64,000 nt of DNA from assembly GCA_016795485.1 (NCBI GenBank), contig JAEUHM010000021.1, positions 1 through 64,000 of the forward strand, written 5' to 3'. Numbering within the stretch: the stretch's first letter is position 1; each line of letters starts with the position of its first letter. Made by a program: the position numbers and the translations under genes. Source of the stretch: Verrucomicrobiaceae bacterium. Lineage in GTDB: Bacteria; Verrucomicrobiota; Verrucomicrobiia; Verrucomicrobiales; Verrucomicrobiaceae. Positions 45,863 through 54,841 of this stretch are shown in pieces. The notes beneath the pieces are model-generated. The model saw only the letters and a list, made by a program, of their open reading frames with translations. It had not been told where the DNA came from and made no database searches.

Positions 45863-45942
45863 AGGTTATCAGAAGATACGATTAAAATGACGTCAACCGT
45901 GACAATCTATTCAAGCCCGCAGAAAAAATCACGGATATTCTA

Positions 45943-47649
45943 TCACTTGGCCGCAACTTTTGCCCAAGAATCCTTCAAGGTCACAGTGCGGTTGAAGACC
46001 GGGCGACCTAGGACACTGTCCTTGGGGTCGACGTAAAAATAGCCCACGCGCTCAAACTGGTAGCGCGCTCCGGCTCCAGCTATAGCCAATGACGGCTCCA
46101 CTTTCGCGGCGACAATCTCCAACGATGCACTGTTGAGGAACTGAAGAAAATCTTCATCACCAGCATCAGGCGACTCCACGGTAAAAAGCCTATCATAGAG
46201 CCTCACTTCAGCATCCACCGCATGGCGAGCACTCACCCAGTGAATGATACCCTTCGGCTTGGGACGTCCCTCGGGTTTCTTGCCATGTCGCGTGCTCTCA
46301 TCATAGGTGCAAATCAGCTCCTTGATGCTGCCGTCAGCATTTTTCACCACTTCTTTGCAAATAATGCAGAACGCCATCTTCAGCCGGACTTCACGACCAG
46401 GAGCCAACCGATGGAACCCATCCACAGGCTCCTCCATGAAATCATCGGCATCGATGTAGATCTCATTGCACATCGGCACCATCCGCACACCCGCGTTTGG
46501 ATCCTCTGGATTGTTCGGAAACTCCAGTTCCTCCACACGATCAGCCCCATAGTTTTCAATCACCACCTTGATCGGCCGCAATACCGCAGACGCACGCAAC
46601 GCCCGCTTGTTCAAATCATCCCGGATGCAGTGCTCCAGCACCGCGTAATCCGTCACACCCTTGAACTTCGTCAGCCCGATCGTGGAGCAAAAATGCCGGA
46701 TCGACTCCGGCGTATAGCCTCTACGCCTAAAGCCACTGATTGTCGGCATTCTAGGGTCGTCCCAGCCATTCACGTGATTCTCTTTAACAAGACGCAGCAG
46801 CTTACGCTTACTCATCACCGTGTAGTTCAGGTTCAGCCTCGCGAACTCCCGCTGATACGGGCTTCCAGGCAGTCCATTCACATTCGCGATCAACCACTCG
46901 TAGAACGGCCGGTGATCTTCAAACTCCAGCGTGCACAAGGAATGCGTGATACTCTCCAGCGCATCGCTCAGCGGATGCGCATAATCATACATCGGGTAAA
47001 TACACCACGCATCACCCGTGCGGTGATGATGCGCACGCATGATCCGGTACATCGCAGGATCACGCATCGTGATGTTCGGGTGCGCCATGTCGATCTTGGC
47101 TCGCAAAATACGACTACCGTCCGCAAACTCCCCCGCCCGCATCTTGCGGAACAACTCAAGATTCTCCTCCACACTTCTATCCCGCCATGGGCTATTCTTA
47201 CCCGGCTCCGTAAGCGTACCGCGATACTCACGCACCTGATCTGGCGAGAGATCGCACACATACGCCAGCCCCTTCGTGATCAACTGCTCCGCGAACTCGT
47301 ACAATTTCTCAAAGTAGTCACTGGCATAGAAGAGATGCTGCCCCCAATCAAAACCCAGCCACTTCACATCCTCCATGATGCTCTCCACATACTCCGTGTC
47401 TTCTTTGATCGGATTCGTGTCATCGAAACGCAAATGACAGCGCGCCTTCGGAGCATTCTCCAGCGCTAGGCCAAAGTTCAGGCAAATCGACTTCGCATGA
47501 CCGATGTGAAGATACCCATTCGGCTCCGGCGGAAACCGCGTCACCACCCAGCCATCATTCCGCCCCTGCTGCAGATCCTCCGCGATCATGTCACGGATGA
47601 AGTCCGACTTGGCAGGGGAAGTAGCAGTAGCGTTGTCTGTCTGGCTCAT
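45943..47649 (-). CDS. glnS: Glutaminyl-tRNA synthetase
   Basis: A 568-residue class I synthetase from the ATG at 47649; a longer upstream extension has no family support. HIGH-type motif [15 protein letters not shown] is near residue 40, [14 protein letters not shown] near 75, and the KMSKS-like VMSKRKL in the second half of the catalytic domain. The C-terminal anticodon-binding beta-barrels carry [26 protein letters not shown] and [21 protein letters not shown]. It charges tRNA-Gln with glutamine, so this organism need not depend only on the transamidation route. Length is typical (about 550-570). Confidence 0.95.
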   Translation of the reverse strand: MSQTDNATATSPAKSDFIRDMIAEDLQQGRNDGWVVTRFPPEPNGYLHIGHAKSICLNFGLALENAPKARCHLRFDDTNPIKEDTEYVESIMEDVKWLGFDWGQHLFYASDYFEKLYEFAEQLITKGLAYVCDLSPDQVREYRGTLTEPGKNSPWRDRSVEENLELFRKMRAGEFADGSRILRAKIDMAHPNITMRDPAMYRIMRAHHHRTGDAWCIYPMYDYAHPLSDALESITHSLCTLEFEDHRPFYEWLIANVNGLPGSPYQREFARLNLNYTVMSKRKLLRLVKENHVNGWDDPRMPTISGFRRRGYTPESIRHFCSTIGLTKFKGVTDYAVLEHCIRDDLNKRALRASAVLRPIKVVIENYGADRVEELEFPNNPEDPNAGVRMVPMCNEIYIDADDFMEEPVDGFHRLAPGREVRLKMAFCIICKEVVKNADGSIKELICTYDESTRHGKKPEGRPKPKGIIHWVSARHAVDAEVRLYDRLFTVESPDAGDEDFLQFLNSASLEIVAAKVEPSLAIAGAGARYQFERVGYFYVDPKDSVLGRPVFNRTVTLKDSWAKVAAK

Positions 47650-48223
47650 GGGCTGGCCACGATAGTGCCAAGACCAACGCCATGCGCAAGAGTACACCTC
47701 ACTCCGCTCTCTTCTTCGGTCGCCATCAACTCCAGCGGTTTGTACGGGCCTTACTGATCGGGAACGCGAGGAGGTACCGGCCAAACCGAGCGAACAAACC
47801 CTGCGAAAGCTGTTTCTGCGTCTGCTAGAGGCACCAGACACCGTCGGCTCGCAACCCTGGACCCTATTCGAACCCCACGGTTACCCCAGCGGTTGATAGC
47901 TCCGTTGCTTCACCTTCAGTCACTGTGACACGCATGTGGCCAAAAAGTCTCAACCCGCATCATTGCCGCACAGATTTTTTGCCAGCCCACTGCCCAAACT
48001 TCAATCCCATGGTGTACATTTGCTCGGGCTAACGTGCGACCACTTTGCACACTTCTTCGCCCTGCTAACTAGTTTATCTCTGATAACTTCTGGCGTTTGG
48101 TCTAACAGTAACCATTGCGGGCCATCCTTCGAGACCAGCGTAGGTCGGAAAATGATGCTGCAAACGATCAAACAAGGCTGCTCATGCACGTTCGCTGATG
48201 TCTGGGCCGTTCTTTGCGATGTC
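47650..48223. other. Long intergenic stretch with a possible gene remnant
   Basis: This 574-bp gap separates glnS from the divergent sialidase-like gene. A plus-strand frame ending at a TGA near 47897 reads [20 protein letters not shown] and continues through [17 protein letters not shown] to FEPHGYPSG, but it has no start codon because a TAG lies upstream. It may be the tail of a lost gene or chance. From 47900 to 48223 I see no gene, tRNA or strong terminator; the promoters of both flanking genes must lie here. Confidence 0.35.
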
Positions 48224-49444
48224 ATGAAACTGCCGCGCCTCATTCTTCTTACCACTTTGATTTCAAACCTCGCCTCTGCCGCCATCGAGGGCGAAACGGA
48301 GCACTTTTATTACCGCATGCCGTCTCCTGACGAGCCGTATGTGGACACGCAACGCGGCAGCCGCATGTTTGCCTTCCAAGGCACGAAGATCATGCTCTCC
48401 GAGGACTGCGGGAAGACGTGGCCGCATGTGGCGGAGTTTCCAGAGGCGCAGGACATCACCTTCAGCGTGCTGTTGAAAAACGGAAACGTGCTCTTCGCCA
48501 CGCGGGAACGGCTGTTCCTGAGCACGGACAAGCTCAAGACGCATCGCGAGATCATCGTGAAGCGCCCCGATGGCACCGACTACCGTCCGCACACGCCTGT
48601 CGATCCCAAAAATCCCGGTTGGTATTTCCACTCGCTCGATGGCGAGCACTGTTTCGAGGTCGGCGGGAAGGAAATGCTGGTGTGGGGGAACTACTGCAAC
48701 GTGCTCGGCGGCGCGGTGCCGGTGAATGTCTATTATTCCACCGACAACGGCGAGACGGTGAAGCTGGCTTACGCCTTCGGGCAAAATCCCAAGTTCCAGC
48801 AGAAGGGTGCGAGGCCGGAAGATCCGATGCTGGGTAATCCAGAAAACAAGCTCATCGCCCGTCATGTTCACAACGTGACCTACAACCCTCGCGAGAACGC
48901 GTTCTACGCCTGCACCGGCGACATCGACCGCACCCACGGCAAAGAATGCCACTGGATTCGCGGCACCTACGACGCGGCGGCGGACAGATGGGATTGGAAG
49001 CTCGTCATCAGCGTCGATTCAAACTCGCGCTTCAAGTGCGGCGGCATCAATTTCATCGACGGCAAATGCTACTGGATCGCCGATGCGAACGGCCCTGCGA
49101 TTGCCAATCGTCATGATCGCGGCATCTTCGTCTGCGATCCGAAGGACATCACCGACACCTCGAAGCACACGATGCTGTTCAATCCGATGTTCGAATCGGC
49201 CAACATGCTCGTGCAGGACGGCGTGTTCGTCGCCACGCACTGCGCTCCAGCTTCGACCTATGCCTGCGGCATCATCTGGTCTTCCGACATGGGCAAAACG
49301 TGGTCGCAATACGACCTGAAGGAGTTCGGCGCACGCAGCGGCTGCCGCATTAACTACAAGAACAGCGACGGCTGGTTCCGCATGGACCTGCGCAAAGGCT
49401 GGATCGAGCGCGCAGAGGTGATTTTTCTCAAGCCGAAGAGGTGA
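48224..49444 (+). CDS. Exported BNR-repeat (sialidase-like) protein
   Basis: A 406-residue protein from the ATG at 48224, chosen because it begins signal peptide MKLPRLILLTTLISNLASAA. BNR/Asp-box motifs are seen as LSEDCGKTWPHV and WSSDMGKTWSQY, with other blades in YYSTDNGETVKLAY and GDIDRTHGKECHWIRGTY. The fold is a sialidase-type beta-propeller acting in the periplasm or outside. The substrate cannot be set; sialic acid or another glycan is possible. Its stop (49444) abuts the stop of the convergent DUF1080 gene (49445) with no gap. Confidence 0.7.
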   Translation: MKLPRLILLTTLISNLASAAIEGETEHFYYRMPSPDEPYVDTQRGSRMFAFQGTKIMLSEDCGKTWPHVAEFPEAQDITFSVLLKNGNVLFATRERLFLSTDKLKTHREIIVKRPDGTDYRPHTPVDPKNPGWYFHSLDGEHCFEVGGKEMLVWGNYCNVLGGAVPVNVYYSTDNGETVKLAYAFGQNPKFQQKGARPEDPMLGNPENKLIARHVHNVTYNPRENAFYACTGDIDRTHGKECHWIRGTYDAAADRWDWKLVISVDSNSRFKCGGINFIDGKCYWIADANGPAIANRHDRGIFVCDPKDITDTSKHTMLFNPMFESANMLVQDGVFVATHCAPASTYACGIIWSSDMGKTWSQYDLKEFGARSGCRINYKNSDGWFRMDLRKGWIERAEVIFLKPKR

Positions 49445-50149
49445 CTACTTCAGAATCGGGGCCGTCTGCTCCGGTGTCACGCGGCCCGGTGGCAACTCCA
49501 TGAGCTTGATGTTGCGGAAGTGGATCTCACTGCCCTCAGATTCGAGGCAGAGGTAGCCTTTGCGCACGGTGGATTGGCTCACGCCGTTCACGAACTTGCC
49601 ATTGATGCTCAGCTTCACCACGCCATCTACCGCCACAACGTCGTAGGTATTCCATTCGCCCGCGCCTTTGCAGCGAAACTCAAAGGACATGCTGCGCTTA
49701 CCGCGCGGATTCTCCGGGATGATCTCCAGACCGTTTGCGCCGAAGAGCTCGCCGCTGACGTAGCCGGGATGATTCGGCTGGCCATCCTTCAGCGGATGCA
49801 GTGCAGGCCATTGCAGCTCCAGCATCTGCACTTCGAGGCCTTTTGGCAGTTCCTTGCCTGGCGCGGGCGTAGCATCGCTCCACAAAAACACGCCGCTGTT
49901 GCCACCGGGCTTCATGTGACGCCATTCGATGTGCAGGACGAAGTTTTCATACTGCTTCTCGCTCCGCATGACACCGATCGGCAGCCCGCTGCACACGAGC
50001 AGGCCGTCTTTGACACTCCAGGTGTCCTTTGAGGTGTTCACATCCACCCAGCCGCTGAGGTCCTTGCCATTAAAGAGTGGTTTGAACGCAGGCACATCTT
50101 CAGCGGGAGCGGCGGAGACAAAGAAAAGCAGAGCTAGCAGGTGTTTCAT
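49445..50149 (-). CDS. DUF1080 (3-keto-disaccharide hydrolase) family protein
   Basis: A 234-residue exported protein from the ATG at 50149 (signal peptide [18 protein letters not shown]). It is a concanavalin-like beta-sandwich with [82 protein letters not shown] and [12 protein letters not shown], all typical of the DUF1080 family, some members of which cleave 3-keto-glycosides. Found in large numbers in Planctomycetes and Verrucomicrobia. It begins 75 bp from the divergent sulfatase, so the two may share a regulated region. Confidence 0.88.
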   Translation of the reverse strand: MKHLLALLFFVSAAPAEDVPAFKPLFNGKDLSGWVDVNTSKDTWSVKDGLLVCSGLPIGVMRSEKQYENFVLHIEWRHMKPGGNSGVFLWSDATPAPGKELPKGLEVQMLELQWPALHPLKDGQPNHPGYVSGELFGANGLEIIPENPRGKRSMSFEFRCKGAGEWNTYDVVAVDGVVKLSINGKFVNGVSQSTVRKGYLCLESEGSEIHFRNIKLMELPPGRVTPEQTAPILK

Positions 50150-50224
50150 CCTGAGCACCAACGGACATGCAGACCGGGTCTTGTCGGATAAGTCGCCTCG
50201 CATGTCTTCGTTTGCCCCAACGCC

Positions 50225-51637
50225 ATGATTCGTCTTTTTTGTCTCCTCCTGCTTGTTCACTCGTCCATAGCATGTGCGGCAGAACGCCCTAACATCGTCG
50301 TCATCCTGCTCGACAATGTCGGGCGTGAGTGGTTCGGCTGCTACGGCAGCGAGGAGAAATGCACTCCGAACATCGACAAACTGGCCGCGGGTGGCGTGCG
50401 CTTTGCGAACTGCTACACCACGACCGTTTGCGGCCCCAGCCGCGTGCAAATGCTCACGGGGCGTTATCCTTTCCGCACGGGCTGGTATCTGCATCACGAC
50501 GCGGCGCTCTACAGCGGCGGCGGGTTTGATCCACAGCGCGAGACGACGTATGCGCGTGTGTTGCGTGATGCTGGTTACGCGACCGGCATCGCGGGCAAGT
50601 GGCAGGTGAACAACCTTTACGACGAACCGGATGCGATCAACCGCCACGGCTTCGATGAGCAGCTCGTGTGGCCCGGCAGCATTGATCGCGACAAGGCGGA
50701 TGCCGCTTTCATGGCCGCGTTTCAAAAAGCCATCGCCAACAACGACGCGGAGTTCCTCACCGAGGCCACACGGAAGATCGAAAGCCGCTACTGGGATCCT
50801 GTTTTGCTGCGAAACGGCAGGCGCGAGATCGCGCAAGGCAAGTTTGGGCCGGATGTGTTTCTCGACTTCGCCTTCGACTTCTACCAGCGGCATTCCAGGC
50901 AGCCGTTTCTCTTCTACCACGCCATGGTGCTCACCCATGGTCAAAATGTGAAGCAGCAGGTCGTCACCACGCCGGACAATCGCGCCAAGCCGCCGAAGGA
51001 GGAACACGAGCTCTTCGCTGACATGCTGCGCTATGCCGACAAGCAGGTCGGCGCCATCATCGCGGAGTTGGAGCGGCTCGATTTGATGAAAAACACCGTC
51101 GTCATCCTCGCCTCCGACAACGGCACGGAGAAAACTCTGTCCGCCCGTGCCAATGGTCGTGTCGTGAACGGCGGCCTGTATCAAATCAATGAGGCTGGCG
51201 GCAACGTCCCACTCATCGTTTACAGCCCCGCGCTCGTGAAAGGCGGCCGCATCTCATCGCTCGCTGACTTCACCGACCTCTTCCCGACGATTTGCGACCT
51301 CGCCGGAGCCTCCGTGCCGTCTGCGCTGAAGATCGACGGCCAGTCCCTCGCCCCGTTTTTGGTCGGCAAGGCACCCGCGCCACGAAAATGGATCTTCAAC
51401 CACTACGCCGATGAACGCGTCGTGCGCGATGAACGCTTCAAACTCAAAAACGACGGCAGTCTCTTCGATCTCGACGCCGACCCCGCCGAGCAATCACCGC
51501 TTCCAAAAGAGGCATCACCCGAAGTGAGGGCCAAACTGCAAGCCGTGCTCGATTCCATGCCTGAATCGACTCCGCTGCCATTTCCGCATCGCAGCTTGTC
51601 GGCGTTCAAGAAGCGGGCTGAGGCCGCCAAGCAGTAA
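50225..51637 (+). CDS. Exported Cys-type sulfatase
   Basis: A 470-residue arylsulfatase-family protein, signal peptide [20 protein letters not shown]. The sulfatase signature C69-G-P-S-R73 VQMLTGR shows a Cys-type enzyme that needs formylglycine conversion. [20 protein letters not shown] is the conserved second motif, and ILASDNGTE carries the C-terminal metal ligands Asp-Asn. The N-terminal metal motif, usually DDxG, reads LLDNVG (D30, N31). It hydrolyses sulfate esters, probably on glycans. Its neighbours (DUF1080 protein and esterase) suggest a small polysaccharide-use cluster. Confidence 0.9.
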   Translation: MIRLFCLLLLVHSSIACAAERPNIVVILLDNVGREWFGCYGSEEKCTPNIDKLAAGGVRFANCYTTTVCGPSRVQMLTGRYPFRTGWYLHHDAALYSGGGFDPQRETTYARVLRDAGYATGIAGKWQVNNLYDEPDAINRHGFDEQLVWPGSIDRDKADAAFMAAFQKAIANNDAEFLTEATRKIESRYWDPVLLRNGRREIAQGKFGPDVFLDFAFDFYQRHSRQPFLFYHAMVLTHGQNVKQQVVTTPDNRAKPPKEEHELFADMLRYADKQVGAIIAELERLDLMKNTVVILASDNGTEKTLSARANGRVVNGGLYQINEAGGNVPLIVYSPALVKGGRISSLADFTDLFPTICDLAGASVPSALKIDGQSLAPFLVGKAPAPRKWIFNHYADERVVRDERFKLKNDGSLFDLDADPAEQSPLPKEASPEVRAKLQAVLDSMPESTPLPFPHRSLSAFKKRAEAAKQ

Positions 51638-51639
51638 AA

Positions 51640-52485
51640 TCAGCGAACGAACTTCTGCGCACGTAGCCAGAACAGCAAATCCGCGAACCACGGATGCTCG
51701 GTGCCGATGAGGCCGGTGCCGTGATCGCCGTGTTGGTAGAGGTGGAGTTCGTGAGCGATGCTGTTCGCGTGTAAAGCGGCGGCGTAGAGCTGGGCGTGCT
51801 CCACGGGGACCATTTTGTCCTCCATCGTGTGCCAGAGAAAGACGGGCGGCAGGCCGGGCTTCACTTGCAGCTCGCTGGAGGTCTGGCGGAGGAGTTTTTC
51901 ATCCGGTGAATCGCCGATGAGCATCTTGCGTGAGGTCGCGTGTGGTTTCGTGATCATGCTGATGACCGGATAGCAGAGGATGGCGAGAGCGGGCCGCGGA
52001 CTCACGCTGTGCTCACGCCCGTCGATCATGCCATCCTCCGGCCGGTTGATGAGCGTGGAGGCAAGGTGTCCACCTGCGGAGAATCCCATCACGCCGATGC
52101 GTTTCGGGTCGATCTTCCACTTCTCGGCATTCCCGCGAATCTGAAACATCGCCTCCACTGCGTCCTGAAGCTGTGCGGGATAGCGATAGCCAGCACTGCC
52201 GAGCCGGTAACGCAGAACAAACACCGTCAAACCCTGCTCATTGAGCCAAAGTGCGAAGGGCTCAGCCTGCCCTTCATAGATGCCACTGTAGCTGCCGCCG
52301 GGGATGAGGAGCATCGCAGCGCCGCTCGACTTATGAGGCAAATATGGTGTGAGAGTCGGGATGTCCTTCGCTGACGTGCCGAGTGCTCCAGGCGCGCCAT
52401 CCGGCCAAAGCGTGATGGGATTTTCACCGGCAAGCGTGTATGAGAGGCAGCCTAGAAGTGTAAGCAGGTGGACAAGGCGGAGCAT
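51640..52485 (-). CDS. Exported alpha/beta hydrolase, esterase-like
   Basis: A 281-residue protein with signal peptide MLRLVHLLTLLGCLSYTLAG. It has IPGGSYSGIYEGQAEP (oxyanion-side GG motif), VFVLRYRLG, and nucleophile motif GVMGFSAGGH (Ser136). The catalytic His lies in YQHGDHGTGL and Asp in EDKMVPVEHAQLY. This matches BD-FAE/xylan acetyl-esterase-like hydrolases, which remove acetyl groups from polysaccharides. It is convergent with the sulfatase and separated by two bases. The substrate is not certain. Confidence 0.8.
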   Translation of the reverse strand: MLRLVHLLTLLGCLSYTLAGENPITLWPDGAPGALGTSAKDIPTLTPYLPHKSSGAAMLLIPGGSYSGIYEGQAEPFALWLNEQGLTVFVLRYRLGSAGYRYPAQLQDAVEAMFQIRGNAEKWKIDPKRIGVMGFSAGGHLASTLINRPEDGMIDGREHSVSPRPALAILCYPVISMITKPHATSRKMLIGDSPDEKLLRQTSSELQVKPGLPPVFLWHTMEDKMVPVEHAQLYAAALHANSIAHELHLYQHGDHGTGLIGTEHPWFADLLFWLRAQKFVR

Positions 52486-52521
52486 GGGCGCAATTTGCCA
52501 TATTCCGCACTAGAAACAGCA

Positions 52522-53016
52522 TCAAACCGTAGACGGCCGACTTCGCACCAGTGGTGAGCGCGGGACTTCTATGGAGTGGGGCTGACTTTGATCTCCCCGG
52601 TTTATTAGCTTGCTACGAGTGTGCTGTAGCCACTGACGGTGATTTTGAACACCTTGGCTTCTTGTTCCGCTTGCTTGGTAGGTGGTCCCGTAGGCGTGGT
52701 AAGGATGAATAGAAGGCTGTTGAAGCAGCCAAGGACGGCGCTCCAGGTGGCAGGTACGGCAGTCGGAGTGGCCTACACGGCGGTCGAAATGACAGGTATG
52801 GCGGTAAAAGTAGCCGGTACGGCGGTAAAAATGGCCGGTACGGAAGTTAAAGTCGCAGGTACGGCGATCAAAATGGGCGGTACGGCGGTCGGAGCGGCAG
52901 GTACGGCAGCCGTAACCGCCTTTTCGGGTGCCGTACCTGCCTCTGGGATCGCCGTACCTGCCATAGTCAGTGGATGAACCGGGTTTTGGGCTCCTCTCCA
53001 AGGAAACTTTCATCAT
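52522..53016 (-). CDS. Doubtful Cys/His/Arg-rich repeat protein
   Basis: A minus-strand frame of about 164 residues, mostly made by the 21-bp tandem repeat, giving a 7-residue period such as AHFDRRT, GHFYRRT, GYFYRHT, CHFDRRV. The start MMKVSLERSPKPGSS is plausible, and DYGRYGDPRGRYG precedes the repeats. The opposite strand is also open (Gly-Thr-Ala-Val-Lys repeats at 52639-52977). Since a 21-bp period keeps all frames open, the frame is weak evidence for a gene. No family is recognised. Confidence 0.25.
   Translation of the reverse strand: MMKVSLERSPKPGSSTDYGRYGDPRGRYGTRKGGYGCRTCRSDRRTAHFDRRTCDFNFRTGHFYRRTGYFYRHTCHFDRRVGHSDCRTCHLERRPWLLQQPSIHPYHAYGTTYQASGTRSQGVQNHRQWLQHTRSKLINRGDQSQPHSIEVPRSPLVRSRPSTV
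52753..52962. repeat. 21-bp tandem repeat (minisatellite)
   Basis: Eight recognisable units of 21 bp run from 52753 to 52920, most beginning GGTACGGCGGT, and two degenerate units follow to 52962 in which the GTACC core is inverted (GCCGTACCTGCC). Units differ from one another at scattered positions, so the array is old. The period is a multiple of three, leaving frames open on both strands. Confidence 0.85.
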
Positions 53017-53151
53017 CAAGTCAGACCTGCATCAGCGTGATGGCAGGGCACAAAAACGCGGCGGCAACCAACCGCAACACCTAAGCCCAAGTCAAACGGG
53101 TGATCCGCGACGAAGTATGCCGCCTGGCGGCCAGTTCCATGTCTCCAGGTC

Positions 53152-54771
53152 TCATTGAACCTCTGATCTGAGAGGAACAATGACTCGGGACGCTTGGGTG
53201 GCACTGTGCCAGATGGTATTGATGGCCTTAACGCCGGATTCTGGTGCTTCGGTGTGTTTGAGCGGGCCTCCGGTTTGTGGATTGGGTTCATACAGGGGCG
53301 CTCCGGTTGACGTGATTGTGACGCGGATGCGGTGGCCTTGATTGAAGATGATGCTGGTCCATCCGATGTTCCACTTGAGCAGGGCGGGCTCGCCTGGGGT
53401 GAGGAGGCGTGGCTTATCGAAACCCTCGCGATACCTTGCGCGAAGAGGGTAATCGATAAGCAACATGCTGCGGCCATCTGGGTAGACATCGCTCACACGG
53501 AGGATGATGTCGGTGTCCTTGGCGGATGAGGAGAGCCAGACCTCGGCTTTGACGAGTCCGGTCCACTCCACGGGTTTCTGTAGGATCTCGCTGGTCCATG
53601 TTCGGACCTCGGCTTGTTCTTCTAACTTGCGTGCATCTGCCGCACCGGGGAATCCGCGCCCTGGGATAGACATGGGACGCGCAGGATCTGAAACGTAGCT
53701 GGTGCTGCTAACGGTGGTGGGTTTTGTGGCTGCGAGTTGGGCATCTGGGTGGAGGTAGTAAGACATCTCTTCGGTCTTGGGAGGAAAGTCCTGGGCACTG
53801 CGCCACACATTGCCGGGTGCTCCGTCCTCACCGACTGCACCCATGACATAATAGCGCACGGGCGGCTCATCCATGACGCCTGTGGCCTCACCTTTGAGCC
53901 AATGACCGAACCACCGAGCCATGTGATCGAGCTCCGGCCAGATAGCGTTTTCGGGATAGGTCATCTCGGCGACTTTGTTGCCCTTGTTCAATCGACCATG
54001 AAGCCACGGACCAATGAGCAACTGCTGCGGGCTGCGGCTTTTCCTTCCCAGATAGCTCATGACACTACCCTGGCACATGAAGTCGTACCAACTGCCGATG
54101 GTGAAGCACGGGACGTTCATTTTGTCGAAGTGCAGGGAGCAATCTTCCTGCCGCCAGTAGTCATCGTAGTTGGGGTGTTGATCCCACTCGGCCAGCAATG
54201 CCTGATTGTCGGATGGGTTTCTGCAATTGTCTGCCAACGTCTTGAACCTCCCCGGTCGAGTAACGCCACCGATGCGGTAGCCTTCTTGGAAGAGACTCAA
54301 GCCGGTATCGACCATGTATTGAGCAACGAGATGGGGAGGTTGAGCGACAGCGAGGAAGTTCTGCACAAAGCCACCCTGCGAGCTGCCGAATGTGCCGACC
54401 TTACCAGTGCACCATGGCTGTGCGGCGAGCCACTCGCACACGTCGTAGCCGTCTTTCTTCTCTCCCCAGCCAAGAGCACGATAGCCAACATAGGTGCCCT
54501 CGCTTTTGTGTGTGCCACGGAAGTTCACCATGGCTACGGCGAATCCTCGTGCGGCAAGTTCAGATGCGTTCTTCCGAGTATTGGCACCACTGATGTCGGC
54601 ATAGCGCTGCTCAAACAAGGCTGGAAGCTTTTGGGGTCTCTTGGGACGAAACAACCATGCCGAGAGGTGGATTCCATCCCTCATGGGAATCATGACGTGC
54701 TCTTCCATCACTTCCGCACGCGCAAAGAGCAAGGGAAGCACTAGGGAGAAAAACAAAAGGGGGCGCAACAT
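53152..54771 (-). CDS. CocE/NonD family hydrolase
   Basis: A 539-residue exported protein from the ATG at 54771 (signal peptide MLRPLLFFSLVLPLLFARAE). The N-terminal X-Pro dipeptidyl-peptidase (S15) alpha/beta-hydrolase domain has MIPMRDGIHLSAWLFRP, MVNFRGTHKSEGTY and nucleophile motif TFGSSQGG (Ser131). The C-terminal beta jelly roll includes WTGLVKAEVWLSSSAKDTDIILRVSDV and GHRIRVTITSTGAPLYEPNP, as in cocaine esterase-like enzymes. Members hydrolyse esters, amides or X-Pro peptides; the substrate is not evident. It is divergent from the sialate O-acetylesterase (70 bp). Confidence 0.88.
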   Translation of the reverse strand: MLRPLLFFSLVLPLLFARAEVMEEHVMIPMRDGIHLSAWLFRPKRPQKLPALFEQRYADISGANTRKNASELAARGFAVAMVNFRGTHKSEGTYVGYRALGWGEKKDGYDVCEWLAAQPWCTGKVGTFGSSQGGFVQNFLAVAQPPHLVAQYMVDTGLSLFQEGYRIGGVTRPGRFKTLADNCRNPSDNQALLAEWDQHPNYDDYWRQEDCSLHFDKMNVPCFTIGSWYDFMCQGSVMSYLGRKSRSPQQLLIGPWLHGRLNKGNKVAEMTYPENAIWPELDHMARWFGHWLKGEATGVMDEPPVRYYVMGAVGEDGAPGNVWRSAQDFPPKTEEMSYYLHPDAQLAATKPTTVSSTSYVSDPARPMSIPGRGFPGAADARKLEEQAEVRTWTSEILQKPVEWTGLVKAEVWLSSSAKDTDIILRVSDVYPDGRSMLLIDYPLRARYREGFDKPRLLTPGEPALLKWNIGWTSIIFNQGHRIRVTITSTGAPLYEPNPQTGGPLKHTEAPESGVKAINTIWHSATQASRVIVPLRSEVQ

Positions 54772-54841
54772 GGCAGACCTACGCACCCGGCTTGTTTGTG
54801 CTTGCGAGTTTGGCTGAACTTGCTGCGTTAAGCGCCCTGAC

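Noticed and set aside
46222-47469. A 415-codon plus-strand open frame
   Set aside because: It lies wholly opposite glnS, whose motifs are clear; it is Arg/His/Ile-rich low-quality translation typical of an antisense shadow in GC-rich DNA.
47855-47900. A GGTTCGAAT-like string on the minus strand that resembles a tRNA T-loop
   Set aside because: The flanking bases do not form a 5-bp T-stem and no acceptor or anticodon stem can be drawn.
52753-52962. Regular repeats that could suggest a CRISPR array
   Set aside because: The units are contiguous 21-mers with no spacers and no cas genes are nearby; it is a minisatellite.
53737-54744. A 335-codon plus-strand open frame
   Set aside because: Antisense to the CocE/NonD hydrolase, which has all catalytic motifs; no family features on this strand.
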